Below, one piece after another: positions 53,960 to 62,814 of a stretch of 64,000 nucleotides of DNA. The translations under genes were made by a program, and so were the position numbers. Every line of letters begins with the position of its first letter. Positions within the stretch are counted from its first letter, which is position 1. Location of the stretch: NCBI GenBank assembly GCA_936914845.1, contig CAKZGE010000008.1, positions 62,001 through 126,000 on the forward strand, read 5' to 3'. This stretch comes from an uncultured Chloracidobacterium sp. (GTDB lineage: Bacteria > Acidobacteriota > Blastocatellia > Pyrinomonadales > Pyrinomonadaceae). A model generated the notes under the pieces. It was not told where the DNA came from, did not search any database, and was given only the letters and a program-made list of their open reading frames with translations.

Positions 53960-54547
53960 ATGGGTGCATCTGCTGTTCTTTTTTATCTATTCGCCGGCCT
54001 AGCTATCGCTGCTGCGATATCTTTGGTCTATCAGCGAAATCCGCTTTACAGCGCGGTATCGCTGGTCGGGGTCTTCATTTCGCTGGCCTGCATCTATATC
54101 ACGCTGGCGGCCCCGTTCATCGCCGCCGTCCAGATATTGGTCTATGCCGGTGCGATCATGGTGCTCGTTGTGTTTGTCATCATGCTTTTGAATCTTGACG
54201 AAGAAAAACCGCTGACCCGATTGCGGTATTTGTACGCTGTCGGCGGCGGGCTTGGCTTGATAATGCTCGTCCAGACGTTCTTTATATTTTACGTTGTCTT
54301 GCGGGCACCGAAACACGCGGTTCCGGCCGATGAGACCGTCGGCCGCACACTCTCGATCGGCAGTGCCATGTTCTCAGAATATCTTTTGCCGGTCGAGATC
54401 GTCGGCGTATTGCTGTTGATGGCGATAATTGGCGGCGTTATTTTGGCTAGAAAACTTCGACCGGCAGAACTTAGGCTGGTGGTTAACGAAGAGCTGGATA
54501 TTCGCAACGAATCTGATCAAAAAGACGATTACCGCGTCGCATTTTGA
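53960..54547 (+). CDS. nuoJ: NADH-quinone oxidoreductase subunit J
   Basis: 195-residue membrane subunit, five helices. RNPLYSAVSLVGVFISLACIYITLAAPFIAAVQILVYAGAIMVLVVFVIMLLNL is the NuoJ core with helix TM3 and its pi-bulge. Follows nuoH directly because nuoI is absent. Confidence 0.93.
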   Translation: MGASAVLFYLFAGLAIAAAISLVYQRNPLYSAVSLVGVFISLACIYITLAAPFIAAVQILVYAGAIMVLVVFVIMLLNLDEEKPLTRLRYLYAVGGGLGLIMLVQTFFIFYVVLRAPKHAVPADETVGRTLSIGSAMFSEYLLPVEIVGVLLLMAIIGGVILARKLRPAELRLVVNEELDIRNESDQKDDYRVAF

Positions 54548-54596
54548 TCGTATATTGTTTTTTTGAATTGAGCCGTTTCGGCGGCAGGTTTATCAA

Positions 54597-54902
54597 ATGG
54601 AACCAAGTTTAGAAATTTACCTTGCCCTTTCAGGTGTGCTTTTTACGATCGGCGCCGTCGGTGTCATCTATAAGCGTAACGCGCTCGGAATGTTCATGTG
54701 CATTGAGTTAATGCTTAATGCCGTGAACCTCAGCTTCGTCGCGTTTTCTCGCTATTATTCGGATGTCACCGGCCAGCTTTTCGTATTTATGGTAATGAGC
54801 GTTGCCGCGGCTGAAGCTGCGGTCGGCCTCGGCATCATCATCGCATTTTTCCGCAACCGAATTTCGGTCGATGTGGACGATGCGAGCATTATGAAGAATT
54901 GA
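54597..54902 (+). CDS. nuoK: NADH-quinone oxidoreductase subunit K
   Basis: 101 residues, three helices. GVIYKRNALGMFMCIELMLNAVNLSFVAF contains the conserved membrane Glu, and AAAEAAVGLGIIIAFFRNR the second. MrpC-like in fold. 49 nt after nuoJ; followed by an unknown gene 76 nt downstream. Confidence 0.95.
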   Translation: MEPSLEIYLALSGVLFTIGAVGVIYKRNALGMFMCIELMLNAVNLSFVAFSRYYSDVTGQLFVFMVMSVAAAEAAVGLGIIIAFFRNRISVDVDDASIMKN

Positions 54903-54978
54903 TGGGCGGTTGATCTGATCTTTTTGAAATATTGTCCGTCAATTCATTATCTCTATTTTACAGGAGCTATTATATTTA

Positions 54979-55545
54979 ATGAGTTGGCAAGAACAAGTGA
55001 ATGAGATAATCCAGAAACTGGTTATCGTCGAATCTGATTGGAAATTTGTTACTTCGGGCGGAGCGACCCTTTCGGTGGGAACGCCCATCGCACGATTGAG
55101 CGTTAACGGGACCGGCGGTCTGATACAGGTCAAAAGAGACCGCGACCAAAACCCGACGCAGTTGAATTTTGGTGGTTTGGGCGGCTCTTTGGGTCTGAGC
55201 CTGATCCCTTCGCCGGTTAATTTTTCGTTCTCGATACCGGCGATGCCGAGCGCCGGACGTGTATATAAACTTCCGTTCGCCGGAAGAACGCTGAGCGTTG
55301 GTGAACTAAAAGGCGCGTTCGTAATGTTTGAGGTCGGGGCCGATGTGGGCGTAGGGGCCGGCGGAGCTTTCATGTTCCTCGGCGGCAGTGTTTTGGCAAG
55401 CAGCATGGCCGGAGCTTTCAACCCCGGATTGAACCTGCCGGCATTGATCGCTACATCGAACGCATGTGTCCGATTTGGCGGAATGGCCGTTACGTTGCTG
55501 CCGGTCAATGCGAGTGTCACGGTTTACGTGGGAGCAATAGGCTAG
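54979..55545 (+). CDS. Unknown protein inserted between nuoK and nuoL
   Basis: 188 residues, Gly/Ala/Val-rich, without a signal peptide. MSWQEQVNEIIQKLVIVESDWKFVTSGGATLSVG is followed by alternating hydrophobic strands (KLPFAGRTLSVGEL, AFVMFEVGADVGVGAGGAFMFLGG). No family recognised. AGGAG lies 11 nt upstream. Its stop is followed at once by the next gene's GTG, so the two are coupled. It is transcribed with the complex I genes, but a role in that complex is not shown. Confidence 0.55.
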   Translation: MSWQEQVNEIIQKLVIVESDWKFVTSGGATLSVGTPIARLSVNGTGGLIQVKRDRDQNPTQLNFGGLGGSLGLSLIPSPVNFSFSIPAMPSAGRVYKLPFAGRTLSVGELKGAFVMFEVGADVGVGAGGAFMFLGGSVLASSMAGAFNPGLNLPALIATSNACVRFGGMAVTLLPVNASVTVYVGAIG

Positions 55546-55881
55546 GTGAACCGAAAAATGTTCACAGTATTATTGATAGTTGCACTTTTCGCACTTGTCG
55601 CGGCCTTTGGCTGGTGGATGTACAAGTGGCAATACGACCGGGCCGACCAGCTTTTGAATGATTGGGCCCGGAAAAATGAGCTTGAGATCGTTGCGAAGCA
55701 GAACGCGAACCCGCCCGGCACGGGGCCGAGCGACCGCACAGCTGCCAATAAACAGGTAATGTTTCGGGTAACGGTCAAAGATAACAGCGGCAAACTTCGC
55801 ACCGGACTTATCAAGGTCGGCAGCGAATCTGCCGGCACACTTTCGGATCAGGTCACTGCGACCTGGGATGATGCGCCTTAA
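55546..55881 (+). CDS. Small membrane-anchored unknown protein between nuoK and nuoL
   Basis: 111 residues from GTG 55546. One N-terminal membrane segment (KMFTVLLIVALFALVAAFGWWMYKW), then a soluble periplasmic or cytoplasmic domain (about 40-111: VMFRVTVKDNSGKLRTGLIKVGSESAGTLSDQVTATWDDAP). Directly coupled to the preceding gene. Not recognised. Confidence 0.55.
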   Translation: MNRKMFTVLLIVALFALVAAFGWWMYKWQYDRADQLLNDWARKNELEIVAKQNANPPGTGPSDRTAANKQVMFRVTVKDNSGKLRTGLIKVGSESAGTLSDQVTATWDDAP

Positions 55882-55949
55882 CAGGCGAATATTTCGTTAA
55901 TAGCGAGCACCGCACGGCAATAGGGCATAAAGCCTGCGGTCAACAAAAA

Positions 55950-58160
55950 ATGGCTGAGAATAATCTTTTAAGTCTGATAATTTTTGCTCCGCTGGCCGGA
56001 GCCGTGATCAATTGGCTGATCGGCGGCCGCCTGAAGAACGAATTCTTCAGCGGTATCGTTGCCTGTTCGGCGATCGCCGTTTCCTGCGTCGTTGCGTTTT
56101 ATATCGCATTTGTCGCTGATGGCGGTGCATTGTTCATTGATAAGCCGATCCTTGACCACATTTGGACCTGGATCCAAGTGGGCGGTTTTCGTGCCGATTT
56201 TGCACTCGGTATGGATCGGCTTTCGGCCGTTTACGTGTGTTTTATCACCTTTGTCGGGCTTTTGATACACATCTTTGCCACTGGCTATATGCACGGCGAC
56301 AGCGGATTTTACCGGTTCTTTGCTTATTTGAACCTGTTCATGTTCGCAATGCTGACGCTTATCTTGGCTGACAATTATCTTTTGATGTTCGTCGGCTGGG
56401 AAGGCGTAGGACTTTGTTCTTACCTGCTTATCGGTTATTACATCGAAAAAGACGAAGCCCGGCGTGCCGCCAAAAAGGCATTCGTAATGAACCGAATCGG
56501 CGATTGGGGCGTGTTGATGGGAATATTTCTTATCTTCACCCTTACCGGCTCGATCTCTTTCTACGATAAATCGGTCGGCGGAGAATCGGTCCAGAGCGTA
56601 TTTTCGATCGTTAGCCAAACGATGGCCGCTGATCCGTTTACATGGGGAGCTATCGTCGCAGGCGGATTGACCTCGGTCGGTGTGCTGTTTTTTATTGGTG
56701 CCACAGGTAAATCTGCCCAGATCCCGTTGCTGACATGGCTTCCTGATGCTATGGCCGGCCCGACACCGGTTTCTGCTCTGATCCATGCCGCGACTATGGT
56801 GACCGCCGGGGTTTACCTCGTAGTGCGTTCAAATGCGATCTATCAATTTGCCCCGACCGCAATGTGGATCATCGCGGTTATCGGCGCCGCCACCGCTCTG
56901 TTTGCCGCGTCCATCGCCATAGCCCAGAACGACATCAAAAAAGTTCTCGCTTATTCGACCGTTTCGCAGCTCGGGTTTATGTTTCTCGCCGCCGGTGTCG
57001 GAGCTTTCGTAGTGGCCATTTTCCACGTAATGACCCATGCATTTTTCAAAGCCCTTCTCTTTCTGGGTTCCGGTTCTGTCATCCATGGCATGCACCACGA
57101 ACAGGATATGCGGAAAATGGGCAACTTGAAAAAATATATGCCGGTCACCTTCATTACGATGGCTATGGGCTGGCTGGCCATCTGCGGCATACCGATCTGG
57201 TCGGGGTTCTTTTCAAAAGACGAGATACTTTACAAGACCTTTGCCGCCGATAATTATTTTCCCGGCGGCCCGTTTCCGGGCAATGAGATCCTGTGGGTCG
57301 TTGCGACTCTGACGGCAGTTTTGACCGCCGTTTACATGACCCGCATGATGATCATGACCTTTTGGGGCAGCGAGAGATTTCACGAACCGCTGCCCGGCGA
57401 AGCTCACCACGACGATCACCACAGCTCCGATGACGATGACCACCATCATGCGTTGCCGCACGATTTCAAACCGCACGAATCGCCCTGGGTGATGACCGTG
57501 CCGCTCGTCGTTCTGGCCGTGCTTTCAACGATCGGCGGCTTGGTCGGCGTTCCGTACGCGATGAGCTCGCTCGTCGGGGCCGGCGACATAAACAAATTCG
57601 AACACGCCCTTGAACCGGTTATCGCTAAGGCGGCTCCGGCTCATAGTGTTCCCCATGTTCCGACCGTTGAACCGCGCAAAGAGATCAAACATTTCTTCGC
57701 CGCTCCGGCCGCAACGCATACTGAGCCGTCCGCAGAACATTCTGCTGATGCCGCTCACGATTCTCATTCGCCCGAAGCGATCGCAAAAGAACGCTGGCTC
57801 GCACTGCTTTCAACGGTCCTCGCTTTTGCCGGCATCGGCATTGGGTTCGCACTTTTCCTTAAAAACCCGCTCCGGAAAATGCCGAAAATACTGGAAGATA
57901 AATGGCGGCTCGATGAGATCTACAACGGAGCGATCGTTGACCCGATCACCCGCCTTTCTCGAAACGCCCTTTGGAAAGGATTTGATGTCGGGTTTATTGA
58001 TGGCATCGTCAACGGAATAGGGCATTTTGTTGCCGAACTCGGCAACTTGGTTCGTCGGACACAGTTCGGATTTGTTCGCGGCTATGCTGCCATGATCATG
58101 CTCGGCGCCGTCGTCATTCTCGGATATTTTATTTACTACGGCCTGAAATTGGTTGGTTAG
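55950..58160 (+). CDS. nuoL: NADH-quinone oxidoreductase subunit L
   Basis: Antiporter-like proton-pumping subunit, 736 residues. GWEGVGLCSYLLIGYY, FFIGATGKSAQIPLLTWLPDAMAGPTPVSALIHAATMVTAGVYLV and LAYSTVSQLGFMFLAAG are the NuoL core. A charged loop near 486-500 is very rich in His and Asp (HHDDHHSSDDDDHHH), and a second His-rich loop lies near 590-610; E. coli NuoL lacks both. The C-terminal transverse helix segment is present. Confidence 0.95.
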   Translation: MAENNLLSLIIFAPLAGAVINWLIGGRLKNEFFSGIVACSAIAVSCVVAFYIAFVADGGALFIDKPILDHIWTWIQVGGFRADFALGMDRLSAVYVCFITFVGLLIHIFATGYMHGDSGFYRFFAYLNLFMFAMLTLILADNYLLMFVGWEGVGLCSYLLIGYYIEKDEARRAAKKAFVMNRIGDWGVLMGIFLIFTLTGSISFYDKSVGGESVQSVFSIVSQTMAADPFTWGAIVAGGLTSVGVLFFIGATGKSAQIPLLTWLPDAMAGPTPVSALIHAATMVTAGVYLVVRSNAIYQFAPTAMWIIAVIGAATALFAASIAIAQNDIKKVLAYSTVSQLGFMFLAAGVGAFVVAIFHVMTHAFFKALLFLGSGSVIHGMHHEQDMRKMGNLKKYMPVTFITMAMGWLAICGIPIWSGFFSKDEILYKTFAADNYFPGGPFPGNEILWVVATLTAVLTAVYMTRMMIMTFWGSERFHEPLPGEAHHDDHHSSDDDDHHHALPHDFKPHESPWVMTVPLVVLAVLSTIGGLVGVPYAMSSLVGAGDINKFEHALEPVIAKAAPAHSVPHVPTVEPRKEIKHFFAAPAATHTEPSAEHSADAAHDSHSPEAIAKERWLALLSTVLAFAGIGIGFALFLKNPLRKMPKILEDKWRLDEIYNGAIVDPITRLSRNALWKGFDVGFIDGIVNGIGHFVAELGNLVRRTQFGFVRGYAAMIMLGAVVILGYFIYYGLKLVG

Positions 58161-58177
58161 GGTCAGACTAAAGGTAA

Positions 58178-59092
58178 ATGCGTATATTCGTTACAATATT
58201 TTCTGTTTCGCTTTGGATGGCGGTTTTCGGCCTAGTTCCGGTCAACACTCAAACTCCGGCGGCGAATCCGCGGCATTTGCAATGGGAGTCCATTGGCGAA
58301 CCGAACGAATTTACAGTGGCAATGCCTAGCGGCTTCAAGACGGTTACAGAACGTGATGTTTATCTTGGCTCTGAGGTCAGAGCAGAAGCAACGATAACCT
58401 TTTACCGCTATATAAATGGGGTTGTGTTGATCGTTCAATATATCCAACGCATTCCCAAAGACGCAGCCGCGACGTTTGCCAAACGGGAGAGGTTGGAAAA
58501 AGTCAAAAGCAGCGAGATCAACGGCTTTCAGTTCGACCAATTTGACGGAGTGAACAAGAACCACGGCGTCAGGGTTCAAGCCTTTCGTCGAAAAGATCGA
58601 CTCTATCTCGTAAGGGCGATAGGTAAGGATCTGAATGACCCGATAATTACAGATTTCTTCAGCTCGGTAAAATTGATACTAGACAGATCTGTTCAATTGC
58701 CTAACATTCCGCTTGGAGAAACAACAGTAACGCTAAAAAACATCGTGGAACCCGCTCCGTTGCCTGCAGCGGCGATAAACGCGGTGTCGGTTGACGAGGT
58801 CGATCGCGGGGTGATCATTTTGAAACGTGTTCTACTTGTCAACTTGAAGGACAAGCTCTCGGGTTCAGATGGTTCCAATTTTTCGGCAGATTATACAGTA
58901 GAATATTTGGCCGACGGGACGATCGGCAATATCGATATCGTTAAAATTTCTTCAGAGAGAGGGAGAAAACATCTGATCGACATTCTAAAGAAAGATGTCT
59001 TTATCCCTGCCGACAAGGACGGTAGTCCTGTGACCGTTAAAAAACCGGGAAAGGTCGTGATTTCGACTACTGTATATAATTTAGGCTTTTAA
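58178..59092 (+). CDS. Exported protein with TonB-like C-terminus, between nuoL and nuoM
   Basis: 304 residues with a signal peptide (IFVTIFSVSLWMAVFGLVPVNTQ). Residues about 30-170 form a globular domain (FTVAMPSGFKTVTERDVYLG ... GFQFDQFDGVNKNHGVRVQAFRRKDRLYLVRAIG). The C-terminal quarter (ADYTVEYLADGTIGNIDIVKISSERGRKHLIDILKKDVFIPADKDGSPVTVKKPGKVVI) resembles a TonB C-terminal domain. Not a known complex I subunit. 17 nt after nuoL and 5 nt before nuoM, so surely in the operon. Confidence 0.6.
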   Translation: MRIFVTIFSVSLWMAVFGLVPVNTQTPAANPRHLQWESIGEPNEFTVAMPSGFKTVTERDVYLGSEVRAEATITFYRYINGVVLIVQYIQRIPKDAAATFAKRERLEKVKSSEINGFQFDQFDGVNKNHGVRVQAFRRKDRLYLVRAIGKDLNDPIITDFFSSVKLILDRSVQLPNIPLGETTVTLKNIVEPAPLPAAAINAVSVDEVDRGVIILKRVLLVNLKDKLSGSDGSNFSADYTVEYLADGTIGNIDIVKISSERGRKHLIDILKKDVFIPADKDGSPVTVKKPGKVVISTTVYNLGF

Positions 59093-59097
59093 TCGCA

Positions 59098-60726
59098 ATG
59101 AACTATATTTCGGAAAATTTAATTACGATCCTGATCCTGCTGCCGGTGTTCGGAGCACTGGCCGTACTCGGACATCAGCTATTCTGGAAGCAGGAAGGCC
59201 AGGCAAAATGGGTGGCACTTTTCTTTACATCCATTAATTTTCTGGTGTCGCTGGTGCTTTTGACGGAAAAGACCCCTTCGGCGAACGGATTCTTTTTTGA
59301 AAGGAACATTCCTTGGATCAAGGCGATCAACACAAACTATCACGTCGGCATTGACGGCTTAAGCCAGTGGCTGATATTGCTCGCCACTTTCATAATGCCT
59401 ATTGCCGTCATCTCAAGCTGGCATGCCGTCGAAAAGCGAAAAACCGCCTTTTACGTGTTTTTGCTGTTGCTTGAAAGCGCCATGATTGGCGTCTTTGTCT
59501 CGCTTGATCTGCTTGTCTTTTATCTTTTCTTCGAAGCATCTCTGGTGCCGATGTTCTTCTTGATAGGTATTTGGGGCGGCGAGAATAGGGTTTATGCGGC
59601 GGTCAAATTCTTTATCTTTACGGCGCTCGGCAGTTTGCTGATGTTGGCCGCGATCATCTCGCTGTACTTTATTTATGCCGATCAGACAGGGCTTGGCGGT
59701 ACATTTGACCTCATTTCTTTGCTCAACGCGCTGAAGACCGGACAGATGAGCTTTGCCGGGATCGCCCCGGCCGGTGTACTGCTTTTCCTTGCATTTGCCT
59801 TGGCATTCTCGATCAAAGTGCCGCTTTTCCCTTTTCACACCTGGCTGCCGGACGCCCATACTGAGGCTCCGACCGCCGGATCGGTCATCTTGGCTGCTGT
59901 GCTTTTGAAAATGGGAACCTACGGCCTGATGCGTTTTAATTTTGCTCTGTTCCCGGATGAAAGCCGCGAATTTGCGCCGATCTTCATCGCTTTGGCCATT
60001 ATCGGCATTATCTACGGAGCCCTTGTCGCCATGGTCCAACCGGATGTAAAACGGTTGGTTGCCTATTCGTCCGTAGCCCACATGGGCTTCGTCATTCTCG
60101 GCATGTTCTCTTTTACTGAAATGGGCATGCAGGGTGCCGTCTATCAAATGCTGAACCACGGCATTTCGACCGGAGCACTGTTCTTGCTGGTCGGCTTTAT
60201 TTACGAACGGCGGCACACGCGTCTTATCGATCAATTTGGCGGACTTTCAAGCGTTATGCCCATTTATGCGACATTGTTCGTCTTTACGGCAATGTCATCC
60301 GTCGGGCTTCCGTTCCTGAACGGTTTCGTTGGCGAATTTCTGATCATGATCGGTATGTTCACATCTCAGGTGCTGGCGGTGACGCAAACGGTGAACTGGA
60401 ATTATATTGCCGCGATGTTAGCCGGCACCGGCGTTATCTTTGCTGCTGTCTATCTTTTGTGGATGATGCAAAGAGTGCTTTTCGGCAAAGTTACTAATGA
60501 AAAGAACCGCGGCTTGGCCGATCTGAGCTATCGTGAGATCGGATTGATGGTTCCATTAATGATCTTGATCGTTTTTATGGGAGTATATCCGGGCCCATTC
60601 CTAAAAGTAACGCGTGACCCCGTTATCGCCCTTCGCGACCGTGTAATGCACCTGGCCGGGGGCAACGTTGACCACGCAGAAAATACGCCGGACGCTCCGC
60701 CTGTGGAAACCGCGGGCCATAAATAG
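59098..60726 (+). CDS. nuoM: NADH-quinone oxidoreductase subunit M
   Basis: 542-residue antiporter-like proton-pumping subunit. YHVGIDGLSQWLILLATFIMPIAVISSW, FYLFFEASLVPMFFLIGIWGG, KVPLFPFHTWLPDAHTEAPTAGSVILAAVLLKMGTYG and VAYSSVAHMGFVILGMFSF are diagnostic. 5 nt after the unknown gene upstream; nuoN starts 34 nt downstream. Confidence 0.96.
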   Translation: MNYISENLITILILLPVFGALAVLGHQLFWKQEGQAKWVALFFTSINFLVSLVLLTEKTPSANGFFFERNIPWIKAINTNYHVGIDGLSQWLILLATFIMPIAVISSWHAVEKRKTAFYVFLLLLESAMIGVFVSLDLLVFYLFFEASLVPMFFLIGIWGGENRVYAAVKFFIFTALGSLLMLAAIISLYFIYADQTGLGGTFDLISLLNALKTGQMSFAGIAPAGVLLFLAFALAFSIKVPLFPFHTWLPDAHTEAPTAGSVILAAVLLKMGTYGLMRFNFALFPDESREFAPIFIALAIIGIIYGALVAMVQPDVKRLVAYSSVAHMGFVILGMFSFTEMGMQGAVYQMLNHGISTGALFLLVGFIYERRHTRLIDQFGGLSSVMPIYATLFVFTAMSSVGLPFLNGFVGEFLIMIGMFTSQVLAVTQTVNWNYIAAMLAGTGVIFAAVYLLWMMQRVLFGKVTNEKNRGLADLSYREIGLMVPLMILIVFMGVYPGPFLKVTRDPVIALRDRVMHLAGGNVDHAENTPDAPPVETAGHK

Positions 60727-60760
60727 TTTTTTGCCGGCAGCCGCCGGCGGTGATTGGATA

Positions 60761-62305
60761 ATGACTAACCTTTTTCTAATAGATCTGGTCGACCCGAACG
60801 TCAATTTGACGATCGTAATGCCCGAAATGATCGTTGCCTTTGTCGGCATCTTGATCATGCTTTACGACAGCTTTGTCCCGAAACAGCGTTATGTAACGGG
60901 GATCGCCGCCCTGATCGGGCTGGCGGCGGCGGGTGTCGCCCTTGCGGTTATGTGGGGAAACCCGGACGTGCCGGCAACCGCCTGGAGCGGTATGATCGCC
61001 CACGACACGCTGCGTCTCACGTTTTCCTTCGTGTTCCTGTTCGTTTCGGCGATGACGGTTCTTATATCGACCGTTTGGGTCGACCGGGAAGACGTGCCTG
61101 CCGGGGAATATCATGCATTGCTGATGTTCGCTACTTTCGGAATGATGCTGATGGCTTCCGGAAACGACCTCGTCATCATCTTCTTGGGTCTTGAAACACT
61201 TTCCATCGCAACTTATGTCATGGCCGCGTTACGCAAAAATGACCTCCGTTCCAACGAATCCGCTATGAAATATTTCATTCTCGGTTCGTTTGCGTCGGCA
61301 TTTTTGCTCTACGGCATGGCCCTTATTTACGGAGCAACGGCCAGCACCAATCTCGACCAAATAGCCGCTAAGATAGCTGACCCGAATTTTCCGGGCCTGC
61401 TTTTGGCCGGCGCCGCGATGATGCTCGTCGGGTTTGGTTTCAAGGTCGCGACCGTACCATTTCACATCTGGACACCGGATGTCTATGAGGGTGCACCGAG
61501 CCCTGTCACCGGTTTTATGGCAGCCGGGCCGAAGGCCGCCGCCTTCGCATCATTCCTGCGTGTTTTCATTTTGGGATTTCCGCTTATTGCCGGTGCACAG
61601 GCCGCCGGCTATCTCCATTATTCATGGATGACGGCCCTAAGCATAATGGCTATTTTGACAATGACGGTCGGCAACGTTGCCGCCATTATGCAGAACAACG
61701 TCAAGCGTATGCTGGCGTATTCGTCTATTGCTCACGCCGGATACGCATTGGTCGGCTTTTTAGGAGCGGGAGCCGCGACCACAGATGCCGGCCGTGACCA
61801 GGCGATCGCCGCTGTCGCCCTGTATATGCTGACATATGCGGTAACGAACCTCGGAGCTTTTGCTATTATCACCCTGGTCGGCCAGCGAAACGACCGCCGT
61901 ACCGAATTTGACGATTACAACGGCATCGGCTTTCGGTCTCCGGTTTTGGCGTTCTCGCTCTCGCTGTTCATGCTGAGCCTGCTTGGCCTGCCCTTGACCG
62001 CCGGTTTTATCGGAAAGGTAATGGTCTTTCGTCCTGCACTTGAGGCGGGCAATTCCCTTTTGACACTCGTCGTGGTCGCCGCCGTGATCAATACGGCCAT
62101 CTCGGCATACTATTATCTGCGTTTGATCGTTGTTATGTTCTTTAAGGAACGGACGACGGATTGGGTCGATCCGAAAATACCGGTCGGTGTGGCCGCCGCT
62201 TTGGTCATCGCCATCTGCGGTGTTTTCTATCTCGGCATTTTCAGCGATTCCATCATTGAACGCTTTTCACAGCCGGCTCGGCCGGCGGGTGTGGCCAAGC
62301 GGTAA
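60761..62305 (+). CDS. nuoN: NADH-quinone oxidoreductase subunit N
   Basis: 514 residues from ATG 60761; the frame also opens at 60668 inside nuoM, but that lacks a ribosome-binding site and NuoN similarity. GLETLSIATYVMAALRKND, GFKVATVPFHIWTPDVYEGAPSPVTGFMA and LAYSSIAHAGYALVGFL are the NuoN core. Last complex I gene of the operon. Confidence 0.95.
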   Translation: MTNLFLIDLVDPNVNLTIVMPEMIVAFVGILIMLYDSFVPKQRYVTGIAALIGLAAAGVALAVMWGNPDVPATAWSGMIAHDTLRLTFSFVFLFVSAMTVLISTVWVDREDVPAGEYHALLMFATFGMMLMASGNDLVIIFLGLETLSIATYVMAALRKNDLRSNESAMKYFILGSFASAFLLYGMALIYGATASTNLDQIAAKIADPNFPGLLLAGAAMMLVGFGFKVATVPFHIWTPDVYEGAPSPVTGFMAAGPKAAAFASFLRVFILGFPLIAGAQAAGYLHYSWMTALSIMAILTMTVGNVAAIMQNNVKRMLAYSSIAHAGYALVGFLGAGAATTDAGRDQAIAAVALYMLTYAVTNLGAFAIITLVGQRNDRRTEFDDYNGIGFRSPVLAFSLSLFMLSLLGLPLTAGFIGKVMVFRPALEAGNSLLTLVVVAAVINTAISAYYYLRLIVVMFFKERTTDWVDPKIPVGVAAALVIAICGVFYLGIFSDSIIERFSQPARPAGVAKR

Positions 62306-62310
62306 CCGAA

Positions 62311-62751
62311 GTGGATCAAACAATACCGCAGATCTATGCGGAGAAAGTTCGTACGCAGCGGACCCGGTCCTTTGCCTTCGACATACCGGAAAAAGAATGC
62401 CGGGCAGAGATAATCTTCACTCTGCTCGGCATTGAGCTTAAGATCGGCAGTAAGCGCTTTGCGTGTCCCGAACTTTCCACCGCCCGTTACTTACGCATTT
62501 TCGCTCGCATCGGTTGTCAGAAGATCGCCGTGCCTTACGACATTACTAAGATATCTCTGCTAGCGGACGAACTCGAAATGGCGTGGCAGACCTTCAATCT
62601 GCTGCTTGAAAAAGACGCGGCCGATTCTTCGCCCCGCTCTGTTGCCCGCCGACGTTCATTGGCGATAAAGAAGATCCGCCGCGAAATAGAAGAGATCGGG
62701 GCCGGTGATCTGATGCCGGTTTTCGACCGCGAAACGCGACAGCGACGATAG
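62311..62751 (+). CDS. Conserved hypothetical protein after nuoN
   Basis: 146 residues from GTG 62311, 5 nt after nuoN, so co-transcribed. Soluble, basic; IPEKECRAEIIFTLLGIELKIGSKRFACPELSTARYLRIFARIGC in the middle, basic helical C-terminus (SPRSVARRRSLAIKKIRREIEEIGAG). No signal peptide or catalytic motif; not recognised. Confidence 0.6.
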   Translation: MDQTIPQIYAEKVRTQRTRSFAFDIPEKECRAEIIFTLLGIELKIGSKRFACPELSTARYLRIFARIGCQKIAVPYDITKISLLADELEMAWQTFNLLLEKDAADSSPRSVARRRSLAIKKIRREIEEIGAGDLMPVFDRETRQRR

Positions 62752-62814
62752 ATCTCGGCCGTATCGCTTTTTACAACTTTAGAATTTTTTCGTATTCGCT
62801 TAAAATTAACCTCG

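Noticed and set aside
55968..56786. Minus-strand open frame (272 codons) opposite nuoL
   Set aside because: Antisense to nuoL; low-complexity Arg/Lys/His-rich product typical of a reverse-strand shadow.
59413..60234. Minus-strand open frame (273 codons) opposite nuoM
   Set aside because: Antisense to nuoM and His/Lys/Gln-rich like other shadows.
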